From a bacterium (GTDB lineage: Bacteria > Bacteroidota > Bacteroidia > Bacteroidales > Bacteroidaceae): a stretch of DNA of 15,090 nt. Position 1 is the first letter of the stretch. Each line of letters starts with the position of its first letter. A program made the position numbers and the translations under genes. Positions 6,633-14,437 of this stretch are shown piece after piece. The notes beneath the pieces are model-generated. The model made no database searches and was not told the DNA's origin. It was given only the letters and a program-made list of their open reading frames with translations. The stretch is taken from contig SFXD01000055.1 in assembly GCA_004559785.1 (NCBI GenBank), forward strand, positions 1 through 15,090. The letters are read 5' to 3'.

Positions 6633-8279
6633 TCAGCCCCCCTGTTTCCTATCCAGATATTGCTTCAACTTGCCTATTGCCTTCACCCTTTGACTTATGC
6701 TTTCCCTGGTCTCTGTTGAGAGTTCGTGGTAAGTACACTCGAACCCCTTGGGAACGAACACAGAGTCGTAGAACACCGTCTCCTCCAGCGGACATGACGG
6801 TTCGTCTGCCACACGACCCTCCAGCACTCCGTCGAAAGTCTCCGTGTGGCACTTCTCGGGGTTGTCGTAGTCGCCTGTTATATATGCTATCACCGTATGT
6901 ATCATGGCACGGCGTGGCTTACCCTGAAGGTCGACGAGCAATCTCCGTACATTCCTTGCCGAATCGTAGTCGATAGGCTTGTTGTGGACGGGAGCATGAA
7001 TGTGGAGGGTGTTTAGCAGTTCCTGCGACACCTCGTCGCTATACCCCTCCATTATGAGAGCCTCGCCCTGCGGCTGACGCGAATCAGAGAAAGAGCAATA
7101 GTTGCGGGAATGAACCCCGGGCAAGCCTCCCAAACCCTCGCATTCGAGGGCCGTATCGTCCGCAATGCAGTCAAATCCGTAGTACCGCTTGACAAACCTC
7201 GCCTTGAACAAAGCGTTGCCTGCCAGGCTGCCTGCCCTCTCGGGGATATCGATGTTGCATCCTATTTCCTCCAGCGAACGTATCTCGTAGTCCTCACCCA
7301 TCGCCTTCCTCACCTCTTCCAGCTTATGGGACGAATGCGTGGCAAACACCAGTGTGCGCTTGTCTTTCACACCCTTTGAAACCTTCACCTTCATCTGGTC
7401 AAAGCCATGCCCCCATACGCCTGTTGCGTCGCTCATAGAGACGAAGGCGTAAGGGTCGATGCTCTTTATGAGCCGTTGCATGCTGACCTTGTCACGCTCC
7501 CTGATGATGCTGACTACCACCTTGCGGTCGGTATGTGTATACCACCCCTCGCCATCGAGCATGGTGACTCCATGCTTAGTGCGCAGGATGGCGTCTGCTA
7601 TCGCTCCGGGATTGCGGCTGAATATCATGAACTGTACGCAGTGATGCTGGCGCCGCATGATATAGTCGAGCGTCATGGAGCAAACGAAGAGCATTACAAA
7701 GCCATAGATGACCCTAAACCAATCATGGAAGACGAAGTAGCAACTGGATATGATGACCACGTCACAAGCCATGATGACGGAGCCAAGGGACACAGGCCTG
7801 TACTTGTTCACTATGGCTGCAATGATGTCCGTACCACCTGTAGAACCATTGTTCTCGAAGCAGAAGGCGAGACCTATCCCATTGATGATGGCTCCAAGCA
7901 CACATGCCATGAAGTACGCCTCGTCGCCCATGAGGCGAGGCAATGACATGATCCCGGTAACGGGGTCGGGAACTTCTACCAGACGCTGCCACAGCCACAA
8001 GACAAGCGTCATCATCAGCACTCCGTAAATGGTCTTGAGACAGAACTTGAGTCCGAGAACCTTGACAGCCACAAGCAGAAAGCATAGGTTGATGCCTATG
8101 TACGTGACCTGCACCTCCACTCCGGTAACATAGTAAATGATGGCGGATATACCGGCCACGCCACCCGTGGTAAGCCCGTACGGCAACATGAATACCGTTA
8201 CCCCGAATGCATAGAGTGTGACGCCTACCGTAATGAGCAGGTAGTCCTTGGCTTCTTGTAGGATATACGACCGTTCCAT
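6633..8279 (-). CDS. YitT-type membrane protein fused to an RdgB/HAM1-like pyrophosphatase domain
   Basis: One uninterrupted frame of 548 residues holds two normally separate proteins. Residues 10-210 are a YitT (DUF161) membrane domain with five or six hydrophobic helices and the typical LPYGLTTGGVAG and ENNGSTGGTD segments. Residues 215-295 are the cytosolic DUF2179 domain, ending in the typical HGFD. A basic linker (296-308) leads into a HAM1 domain (309-542). HAM1 enzymes hydrolyse ITP, XTP and dITP to monophosphates. Conserved here are Lys319, IADDTAL with Asp374-Asp375, and the PGVHS segment. Changed are the T-x-N-x-x-K loop (Ser316 replaces Asn), the FGYDP loop (VFYDS, 502-506) and SHR (SQR, 529-531). 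About 25-30 extra residues lie near 395-437. YitT transport function is poorly known. The enzyme may be altered or inactive. It heads the transcript with the M16 gene. Confidence 0.9.
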   Translation of the reverse strand: MERSYILQEAKDYLLITVGVTLYAFGVTVFMLPYGLTTGGVAGISAIIYYVTGVEVQVTYIGINLCFLLVAVKVLGLKFCLKTIYGVLMMTLVLWLWQRLVEVPDPVTGIMSLPRLMGDEAYFMACVLGAIINGIGLAFCFENNGSTGGTDIIAAIVNKYRPVSLGSVIMACDVVIISSCYFVFHDWFRVIYGFVMLFVCSMTLDYIMRRQHHCVQFMIFSRNPGAIADAILRTKHGVTMLDGEGWYTHTDRKVVVSIIRERDKVSMQRLIKSIDPYAFVSMSDATGVWGHGFDQMKVKVSKGVKDKRTLVFATHSSHKLEEVRKAMGEDYEIRSLEEIGCNIDIPERAGSLAGNALFKARFVKRYYGFDCIADDTALECEGLGGLPGVHSRNYCSFSDSRQPQGEALIMEGYSDEVSQELLNTLHIHAPVHNKPIDYDSARNVRRLLVDLQGKPRRAMIHTVIAYITGDYDNPEKCHTETFDGVLEGRVADEPSCPLEETVFYDSVFVPKGFECTYHELSTETRESISQRVKAIGKLKQYLDRKQGG

Positions 8280-8328
8280 GCCTTAGTATATGAGTGTTAG
8301 ATACTGATATCCGAATGGGGGAAAAGGC

Positions 8329-8373
8329 TCACCGCCCACCCCTCTGACAATACTTCAGTTGGATGAGCGGTGA
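8329..8373 (-). terminator. Weak candidate terminator after secDF
   Basis: TCACCGC (8329-8335) and GCGGTGA (8367-8373) are exact complements around a 31-base loop, and on the minus strand the structure is followed by GCCTTTTCCCCC. The 135-bp gap between SecDF and YitT-HAM1 has no TAnnTTTG element, so the two genes might still be linked by read-through. The stem is short for its loop and could be chance. Confidence 0.25.
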
Positions 8374-8414
8374 CAATGTCTTTTACTTACCCTCCACCAT
8401 GGGGTAGCATGTCT

Positions 8415-11400
8415 TTATTTCTGCTCGGCGGCATTCCTCTTGCCAATCGTGAAGAGAGCCGTCGGAGCTGCGATAAACATTGATGAGAACGTGCCGAATA
8501 CCACACCCAGAATCATGGCGAAGGAGAAGCTGATGATGCTGTCCGCGCCCTTGAAGAACAGGCCTATCACGAAGATTACAGCCAATACTATGAAGGTTGA
8601 TACCGAGGTGTTGACGGTACGGTTGAGCGTAGAGTTAAGAGACTCGTTGAAGAGGGTCTTCTTGTCACGCTTGGGATGCAGTCCGATGTTCTCGCGTATA
8701 CGGTCGAACACAACCACCTTATCGTTGATGGAGTAACCGATAGCCGTCAGGATGGCACCAATGAATGTCTGGTCAATCTCGAGGCTGAAAGGTACGAGAC
8801 CCCACAACATGGCGTAGGCACCAAGTATGAACAGGATGTCCGCAAACAATGCCACGATGGCACCCACGGAGAATGCCAGGTTGCGGAAACGCACGAAGAT
8901 GTAAGCGAATATCGCAATGAAGGCAAGGATTACCGCAATGAAGGCACCCCTCGTAATATCCTCGGCGATAGAGGGACCCACCTTCTGGCTACTGATGATG
9001 GAGCCTCCGTCACGCACGTCGCGGTTGATGAAGTTGTCCAGCGTAAGATCCTGTGCAAGGCATCCTGCCTGCTGCAAGGTATTGAAGAGTTTCTCCTCTA
9101 TCTCGCTGTCTACCTCAATGCCATCCTCGTTGATGCGGTAGTTGGTGGATATACGCACCGTCTTGCCGTCTGTACCAAGGTTAATGGCACTGGTCGTACT
9201 ACCCTCAAATGCAGAGTTCAATGACTCTCGAATGGTACCCAGGTCTGCCGTATTGTCGAATACGACGACGAAGTTGCGGCCTCCCGTGAAGTCGATGCTC
9301 TTGCTGAATCCGCGTCCGAAGATGAAACCAAGGCAGATGAGTGCGAACACGCCAAATACCATGAAGCTGGTCTTGGCACTCTCCATGAACTTGAAGTTAG
9401 GATTCTTGAACGAAAGACGGTTTCCTATGCGAGTCTTGAATTTGAGGTTCAGCCACTTGTCGCGTGCCATTACCTCTGTATATACTACGCGCGTGAGGAA
9501 TACGGCCGTGAAGAAGCTGACTACGATACCTATGCCCAGCGTGGTGGCAAAACCACGTATTGGACCCGTACCGAAGTAGAACAATATGATGGCTGTGATG
9601 ATGGACGTAAGGTTGGAGTCGAAAATTGCGCTGAAGGCATTGCTGTAACCGGCGGCAAGGGCCTCGCGCACCTTCTTGCCGGACTTCAGTTCCTCCTTGG
9701 TACGCTCGTAGATTAGCACGTTGGCATCAACAGCCATACCCAGCGTAAGTACCATACCGGCTATACCGCTCATGGTAAGCGCTGCCTGGAAACTGGTCAG
9801 CACACCAACCGTGAAGAAGAGGTTGAGGATAAGGGCGCAGTTGGCAACCATACCAGGGATAAAGCCATACATGGCTATCATGTAGAGCATCAGGATAATG
9901 AAAGCGAGCACGCAACTGTAAATACCCATCTGTATGGATTCTGCTCCAAGAGTAGGACCTACGATTTCCTCGCTCACAATCTTGGCTGGGGCTGGCATCT
10001 TACCAGACTTCAGCACGTTTGCCAGGTCGCGCGTGTCCTCTGCAGTGAAATTACCCGTTATCTGCGAATTGCCGCCGGTAATCTCGTTCTGCACTGTTGG
10101 GGCACTGTATACGTTGTCGTCGAGGACGATAGCAATAGCACGCTTCTGGTTAGCCTTGGTAAGGGCAGCCCAGCGACGTGCGCCGTCTACGTTCATCCTC
10201 ATGCTGACGCAGGGACGTCCGTTTTGGTCGAACTCGTCCTTTGCATCAGTCACCACGTCGCCCTCAAGTGGAGCACGTCCGTTACGCTCGGTAACCTTGA
10301 TGGCATACAGTTCGTAGATGTTGGCATTGGCACCGTCTCCCATACCCTTAACGCCCCACTTGAGACGAAGGTCAGAAGGCAACACCTCCTTTGCCTCTGG
10401 TGTGCTGAGCAATTCGTCGATTGCATCCATGTCACGCCTTGCAGCAAAGCCCACTACACATCCGTAGGCACCCTGCGGCACCTGCAGACGGCTCAGGATG
10501 GGATGCTGGCGGTGCATCTTCTCAATGTCGGCGGCCGTAGCGGCACCCTGCTTACTGCCTGTCTCTCCACCAACCACGGCAGCAAGGTCTCCCTTGGCAT
10601 CCTCGGCTGTGGTATCAGCCTCTGCCACGTCTCCTGCCTCCACGGCGATGGTGTCGGCGGCTTCCGTGCCAGTACTGCTAAGTACGGCAGCGAGCTTGCT
10701 GTCGAGTGAAACCAGGAATGGCACTATCTCCTGTGTGTTGTAGGTCTCCCAGAACTCCAGGTTGGCACTTCCCTGCAGCAACTTGCGCACGCGCTCGGGC
10801 TCCTTTACGCCTGGCATCTCCACCATGATGCGTCCTTCCTGCCCCTCCAGTTCCTGTATGTTGGGCTGTACCACGCCAAAGCGGTCGATACGTGTACGCA
10901 GCACGTTGTAGGAGTTGGAAATGGCACTCTTGACCTCGGCACGCAATACGCTCTCAACCTCAGAGTCCGTGCTCTTGGTAGTCACCTTGTCACGCAGCTG
11001 CTGCGTGGCGAACAGTTCGGCAAGAGCCTTCTCCGGGGCTATGGCCTTGTAATCCTTGATGAATAGAGTGATGAAATCTGTCTGGCTGTTTGCAGCCTCC
11101 TTGGTCGCCTGCTCGACGGCCGTGCGGAAGTTCTCGTCAGTCTCTTCCTTGTGGTCGGCAAGAGCCTTCACTACGTCGGGTACGCTCACCTCAAGGATTA
11201 CGTTCATGCCACCCTTCAGGTCAAGGCCGAGGCCTATTCCCATTTCGCGGCATTCCTTCAATGTCCATACATTGCAATAAACCTTGTTGTTGAGCAGAGA
11301 ATCCATGTAGCGGTCAGCTGCTTCCTGTCCCTCTGTCTGGGCTACCTTTTCAACCTGTTTCTCAAGACAACTGGTCTTTACGGAAAAACTCAGGTAGAAG

Positions 11401-11456
11401 ATGCACACCAGAGCAAGCAGGAGTGCGAAAACTTTTACGAATCCTTTGTTTTGCAT
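8415..11456 (-). CDS. secDF: Fused SecDF protein-export membrane protein
   Basis: SecDF uses the proton gradient to pull exported proteins through SecYEG. The 1013-residue protein is a full SecD-SecF fusion, the usual Bacteroidetes arrangement. The first transmembrane helix is at 7-25. The SecD start motif is GIGLGLDLKGG (73-83), followed by the large periplasmic P1 domain (about 90-500) with RIDRFGV (189-195). SecD helices follow, with GMAVDANVLIYER (573-585). The SecF half begins near 690, with IDFTGG at 721-726 and GYSINDKVVVFDRI at 907-920. Residues 258-305 are a low-complexity Ala/Glu/Asp/Thr stretch inserted in P1. The start ATG 11456 follows an A-rich leader and a -7 box. The neighbouring housekeeping genes fit a stable chromosomal locus. 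The gene looks intact. Confidence 0.97.
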   Translation of the reverse strand: MQNKGFVKVFALLLALVCIFYLSFSVKTSCLEKQVEKVAQTEGQEAADRYMDSLLNNKVYCNVWTLKECREMGIGLGLDLKGGMNVILEVSVPDVVKALADHKEETDENFRTAVEQATKEAANSQTDFITLFIKDYKAIAPEKALAELFATQQLRDKVTTKSTDSEVESVLRAEVKSAISNSYNVLRTRIDRFGVVQPNIQELEGQEGRIMVEMPGVKEPERVRKLLQGSANLEFWETYNTQEIVPFLVSLDSKLAAVLSSTGTEAADTIAVEAGDVAEADTTAEDAKGDLAAVVGGETGSKQGAATAADIEKMHRQHPILSRLQVPQGAYGCVVGFAARRDMDAIDELLSTPEAKEVLPSDLRLKWGVKGMGDGANANIYELYAIKVTERNGRAPLEGDVVTDAKDEFDQNGRPCVSMRMNVDGARRWAALTKANQKRAIAIVLDDNVYSAPTVQNEITGGNSQITGNFTAEDTRDLANVLKSGKMPAPAKIVSEEIVGPTLGAESIQMGIYSCVLAFIILMLYMIAMYGFIPGMVANCALILNLFFTVGVLTSFQAALTMSGIAGMVLTLGMAVDANVLIYERTKEELKSGKKVREALAAGYSNAFSAIFDSNLTSIITAIILFYFGTGPIRGFATTLGIGIVVSFFTAVFLTRVVYTEVMARDKWLNLKFKTRIGNRLSFKNPNFKFMESAKTSFMVFGVFALICLGFIFGRGFSKSIDFTGGRNFVVVFDNTADLGTIRESLNSAFEGSTTSAINLGTDGKTVRISTNYRINEDGIEVDSEIEEKLFNTLQQAGCLAQDLTLDNFINRDVRDGGSIISSQKVGPSIAEDITRGAFIAVILAFIAIFAYIFVRFRNLAFSVGAIVALFADILFILGAYAMLWGLVPFSLEIDQTFIGAILTAIGYSINDKVVVFDRIRENIGLHPKRDKKTLFNESLNSTLNRTVNTSVSTFIVLAVIFVIGLFFKGADSIISFSFAMILGVVFGTFSSMFIAAPTALFTIGKRNAAEQK

Positions 11457-11512
11457 TGTTTGTTTTATTTATTTGTTGTTGTTTATGTTCGGTTTACACA
11501 CAGAATAGTGCG

Positions 11513-11520
11513 CAAAGATA
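11513..11520 (-). promoter_or_regulatory. -7 element of the secDF promoter
   Basis: TATCTTTG on the minus strand matches TAnnTTTG, about 56 bp before the SecDF ATG. The transcript would begin with a C-poor, A-rich leader (AACAACAACAAATAAATAAAAC), in place of a Shine-Dalgarno site, as is common in this phylum. No convincing -33 TTTG is seen. Confidence 0.5.
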
Positions 11521-11576
11521 CACTTTTTTCGTTAAACGAGCGACCTTTTCGCTTTTTTTTATATTCTAAAGTTTCT

Positions 11577-12659
11577 TTATTTCTGTTTCCTATGGAGATA
11601 AGTTACCAAAGGATAGTGGTCGGAAGTGTCCACCGTGTTGTCTACATAGCATTTCTGGCATTCCCAATCAGGAGTGAAGAAGAGATGGTCGATACGCACG
11701 TAGAAAAGTTTCCTGTTGTACGAGAAACTCAGGCCGTCTCCCTTCTCCGTATAGGCGGATTCCAGCCTTCGGCGAAGCGACTGGAAGGTGTACGAAATGG
11801 GGGTGTCGTTGAAATCCCCGCAGAATATCATGCTGCAACCATCATGCCTCTTGATACAACTTACGAGCGAGTCTGTCTGCTGGCCGCGATATACGGCGGC
11901 ATTGCCCAGCTTGCGGGATATCATCCTTCCGCTCTGCCTTATCTGCTCCTTCTGGTGCTCGTAAATCATCTGGTCGTACTCAGACTTGTCCTCCTCGGTA
12001 AGGCGGTTACTCTCAAGGTGGTTGTTGGCAAGGAGAACGGTGTCGGCTCCTATCAGCACCCAGCTGAACAGCGTTCCGTTGCCTCCCTCCTTGGAGGGGA
12101 ACTCTATCACCGGCGGCTTCCCGACAAAGGGGAAACGCGAAAGAGTGACACGCGACTTGTCCTTGCACATGGCGTATCCAAGCGAATCCTGCCAAGACTG
12201 CAGCATGTTGGTGGCGGCAGAACTTCCGGGACATTCCTGCAGGCAGACGATGTCGGGACGCACCTCCCTTACGAGACTGTCCAGCGACGGCAACTTCTCG
12301 GCCTTCATACCGCCCACGTTATAGGAAAGGATGCAGACGGCATCGTCCGCTACGTCGCTATCCCCGCTGATGGGACAATAGTCCATGACATAGCCCCATA
12401 CCGATAGCACGCCTACAAGCGGGATGCAGGCATAGCGAGCCTTGAATATAAGCCACATCACGAAAAACAAAACGTTTGCCACCAGGAAGAAGGGAAACGC
12501 CAGTCCCATCAGATGCAGGTATGGCACCTTGGCAGGAGACAAGTATGTACTCAACACGCATACCCACAGCAGGCATACGGTACATACGTTGGCCCCTGCA
12601 AACAGGGTAGCAAGCAACCTCCAAAGCAAATTGCCGCTGTGGTCTTTCTTCTCAGCCAT
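11577..12659 (-). CDS. Membrane-anchored endonuclease/exonuclease/phosphatase family protein
   Basis: The EEP fold includes DNase I-like nucleases and inositol or sphingomyelin phosphodiesterases that use a metal-bound Glu and His/Asp pairs. With ATG 12659 the protein has 360 residues; a TTG two codons earlier is the only longer choice. Three hydrophobic helices (about 12-37, 46-72 and 78-94) come first, then the EEP domain with ILSYNVGG (110-117), the metal ligand Glu142 in CLQEC, NNHLES (212-217), GDFNDTP (281-287), RIDHLFF (322-328) and SDHYPL (346-351). All core catalytic motifs are present. The substrate, nucleic acid or lipid, cannot be read from this. The domain probably lies on the periplasmic side or the inner face; three helices do not settle it. 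It begins 25 bp after the rhomboid stop, so the two are likely one operon. Confidence 0.9.
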   Translation of the reverse strand: MAEKKDHSGNLLWRLLATLFAGANVCTVCLLWVCVLSTYLSPAKVPYLHLMGLAFPFFLVANVLFFVMWLIFKARYACIPLVGVLSVWGYVMDYCPISGDSDVADDAVCILSYNVGGMKAEKLPSLDSLVREVRPDIVCLQECPGSSAATNMLQSWQDSLGYAMCKDKSRVTLSRFPFVGKPPVIEFPSKEGGNGTLFSWVLIGADTVLLANNHLESNRLTEEDKSEYDQMIYEHQKEQIRQSGRMISRKLGNAAVYRGQQTDSLVSCIKRHDGCSMIFCGDFNDTPISYTFQSLRRRLESAYTEKGDGLSFSYNRKLFYVRIDHLFFTPDWECQKCYVDNTVDTSDHYPLVTYLHRKQK

Positions 12660-12684
12660 GTACAAAAGTCCCCCCGTCTGTTGG

Positions 12685-13581
12685 CTAATGCCTGAATATC
12701 CTACGCTTCTCCTCCTCCGTCAAGCTGCCATAGCCATGTTTCCTGACCTTGTCGAGGATGCGGTCCAGTTCGTCCTCCTCCATCTTCTTGCGCTGGTTGT
12801 ACTCCATCTCCTGCCCGAACTTGCCGCCACGCTCTACCATGAAACGGTTGCCGCCCCTGCGCCCCAAGCCAGACAGCCAACGCTTGATGCCGTCGAAACC
12901 ACATCCCCCATTACCTCTGTTGCGGTCGGAACGCCTCCAGTAGAGTATCAGCAGCAAGCCAAAAAGCATGCCACCCAGATGTGCTACATGGGCTACACCG
13001 TCGCTGGGACCAAGCAGGGCATAGAGAAGTTCTATCACGGCATAACCCACCACGAAGTACTTTGCCTTGATGGGTACGGGGATGGGGATGATGAACATCC
13101 TCTCCTCGGGATATGCCATTCCGAACGAGAGAAGCACGCCATACACACAGCCAGAGGCACCAACGGTGGTCCAGGCATTCAGATAGTCGGACATGCCTAC
13201 AATCTGGTAGCCAGTGTTCACCTGACCGAACTCGCCAAGTCCGGCATATAAATAATGTGCATATTGTGCGACTTCCTGAGTTAGGCCGGCACCAATGCCA
13301 CACAGAAGGTAAAAGAGGATGAACCTCCTCTGCCCCATCGTAGCCTCCATGATACGCCCGAACATCCACACGGCAAACATGTTGAAGAACAAATGGTAGA
13401 AATTATGGTGCATGAACATGTATGTGAACAACTGGTACACGTGGAAATCGCTCGCCAGCAAGAAGTGCAAGCCAAGCATATCTTCCAAATCCACGCCATA
13501 CAGGGAGGAGGCATACGAACCTGCAAAGAACAATACGTTAATTATAAGCAGGTTTTTTGTTACTGGAGGCATATTACCCAT
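12685..13581 (-). CDS. Rhomboid family intramembrane serine protease
   Basis: Rhomboids cut proteins inside or close to the membrane with a Ser-His dyad. The 298-residue protein has about six membrane helices between 10 and 214. HHNFYHLFFNM (58-68) is the conserved His/Asn helix. The nucleophile is Ser143 in GASG, and the partner is His201 in AHVAHLGG. All core residues are present, so it should be active. The cytosolic tail is rich in Arg and Gly and ends in a conserved Bacteroidetes segment (DELDRILDKVRKHGYGSLTEEEK, split here: 270-282 and 283-292), a short helical domain of unknown role. ATG 13581 (MGNMPPVTKN) is preferred over Met4 because the MxNxPPVTKN start resembles relatives as I remember them. 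It is divergent from HU and leads the operon with the EEP gene. Confidence 0.95.
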   Translation of the reverse strand: MGNMPPVTKNLLIINVLFFAGSYASSLYGVDLEDMLGLHFLLASDFHVYQLFTYMFMHHNFYHLFFNMFAVWMFGRIMEATMGQRRFILFYLLCGIGAGLTQEVAQYAHYLYAGLGEFGQVNTGYQIVGMSDYLNAWTTVGASGCVYGVLLSFGMAYPEERMFIIPIPVPIKAKYFVVGYAVIELLYALLGPSDGVAHVAHLGGMLFGLLLILYWRRSDRNRGNGGCGFDGIKRWLSGLGRRGGNRFMVERGGKFGQEMEYNQRKKMEEDELDRILDKVRKHGYGSLTEEEKRRIFRH

Positions 13582-13612
13582 AGTGAGAGTCTACTTTATG
13601 ATTTACGCACTG

Positions 13613-13620
13613 CAAAGGTA
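13613..13620 (-). promoter_or_regulatory. -7 element of the rhomboid promoter
   Basis: TACCTTTG on the minus strand matches TAnnTTTG, about 32 bp before the rhomboid ATG. No clear TTTG lies at the -33 distance. The HU promoter points the other way about 80 bp further on. Confidence 0.5.
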
Positions 13621-13702
13621 TGAAAATAATGTATAAAACAGGCATATTGCACCATATTCGTATGCTTTTTTCACGCTTTCACATATTTTTTCCCCAAAAA
13701 AC

Positions 13703-13733
13703 TTTGGCAGTAAACCAACTTTGCATATATTTG
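13703..13733 (+). promoter_or_regulatory. Full consensus promoter of the HU gene
   Basis: TTTG at 13703-13706, a 19-bp spacer and TATATTTG at 13726-13733 match the Bacteroides promoter consensus at both boxes and in spacing. A near match (AATATTTG) follows about 16 bp later. The predicted leader is about 50 bases and AT-rich. This fits strong expression, as expected for HU. Confidence 0.8.
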
Positions 13734-13788
13734 CGTAACGAAATATTTGCATTTAACACATTTATAAACAAGTAAACATCCATTTATT

Positions 13789-14052
13789 ATGAACAAGACA
13801 GAATTGGTAGCCAAAATCGCTGAAGGAGCAGGCTTGAGTAAAGTAGACGCAAAGAAGGCGTTGGACGCTACGCTGGAGGCCATCACCAACGCAGTAAAAG
13901 CAGGAGATAAGGTTGCACTCGTAGGCTTTGGCACATTCGACGTTACAGAGCGCGCAGAACGTCAGGGTATCAACCCAGCAACAAAGGAGACCATCACCAT
14001 TCCAGCCAAGAAAGTTGTCAAGTTCAAGGCTGGCGCAGACCTGGCAATCTAA
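13789..14052 (+). CDS. hup: HU family DNA-binding protein
   Basis: HU is a small dimeric protein that bends and compacts DNA in the nucleoid. The protein has 87 residues, near the family's usual 90. It starts MNKTELVAKIAEGAGLSK, the dimerisation helices follow to about 42, and then the signature GFGTFDVTERAERQG (46-60) and the DNA-binding arm with NPATKE (62-67), ending in VVKFKAGADL. The conserved Pro at the arm tip (Pro63) is present. It has its own consensus promoter and a strong terminator, so it is a single-gene transcript. Which HU paralogue this is cannot be told from one window. Confidence 0.97.
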   Translation: MNKTELVAKIAEGAGLSKVDAKKALDATLEAITNAVKAGDKVALVGFGTFDVTERAERQGINPATKETITIPAKKVVKFKAGADLAI

Positions 14053-14080
14053 GCCATCTGCAAGTAATGCGCAATCGCAA

Positions 14081-14120
14081 TGGAGGGGAAAGCCAAGCGG
14101 CTTTCCCCTCCATTCCTTTT
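14081..14120 (+). terminator. Intrinsic terminator of the HU gene
   Basis: A perfect 14-bp stem, TGGAGGGGAAAGCC (14081-14094) with GGCTTTCCCCTCCA (14099-14112), closes an AAGC loop and is followed by TTCCTTTTT. It lies 28 bp after the HU stop. Confidence 0.92.
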
Positions 14121-14130
14121 TCACGTGCTA

Positions 14131-14179
14131 CATCCCTCCGTTCCACAAAGTGTGCAACACACCAGGAAACGGAGGGATG
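14131..14179. repeat. Second long hairpin, not a typical terminator
   Basis: CATCCCTCCGTT (14131-14142) and AACGGAGGGATG (14168-14179) are exact 12-bp complements, extended by CC/GG past a one-base bulge. A nested hairpin GTGTG-CAA-CACAC (14150-14162) sits at the tip. No T-tract follows on either strand. It stands between the HU terminator and the convergent small ORF. Confidence 0.8.
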
Positions 14180-14231
14180 CTCGGTCTCTGTTTAGGAAAG
14201 GCAACTTTCCCGAATCATCACAAAACTTTAC

Positions 14232-14405
14232 TTACCATATATTGTCCCAGACATTGTCGGACGTTTCCTTGGACTCAAACGTCACGTCAGTTGCTACATC
14301 TACCCCCTTGAGGGACTCACCTCCATTAGCTGAAAGCGAAATCAAATTCTCCGTGGACACCTCCATATATGACGACATTGGTGCCTTGTATAGTTTCTTT
14401 TCCAT
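14232..14405 (-). CDS. Small protein of 57 residues, unknown function
   Basis: This ORF is shorter than most gene-calling cut-offs. It starts MEKKLYKAPMSSYMEVSTEN, has a neutral Gly/Ser/Val middle and ends in an acidic Trp-containing tail (SDNVWDNIW). No signal peptide, membrane helix or Cys is present. The start ATG 14405 is 32 bp below the stop of the surface-protein gene with no terminator between, so the two are probably one transcript. The opening pattern M-x-K-x-Y-x-x-P is, from memory, common in short Bacteroidales proteins of unknown function that follow larger genes. That resemblance and the position are the main support for coding; no database match was possible. Confidence 0.6.
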   Translation of the reverse strand: MEKKLYKAPMSSYMEVSTENLISLSANGGESLKGVDVATDVTFESKETSDNVWDNIW

Positions 14406-14437
14406 ATTATTGACCTTAATTTATAGTTTTACGTTCC

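Noticed and set aside
8388..8406. TACCC/GGGTA hairpin just after the SecDF stop
   Set aside because: It has a 5-bp stem with no T-tract on the minus strand, so chance is likely.
11539..11560. AGCGA-CCTTT-TCGCT followed by T-run as a plus-strand terminator
   Set aside because: The stem is only 5 bp and no plus-strand gene precedes it.
11151..12407. 418-codon plus-strand ORF across the SecDF 5' end and the EEP gene
   Set aside because: It is antisense to two well supported genes and to the secDF promoter, and has no domain; the length reflects codon bias of the real genes.
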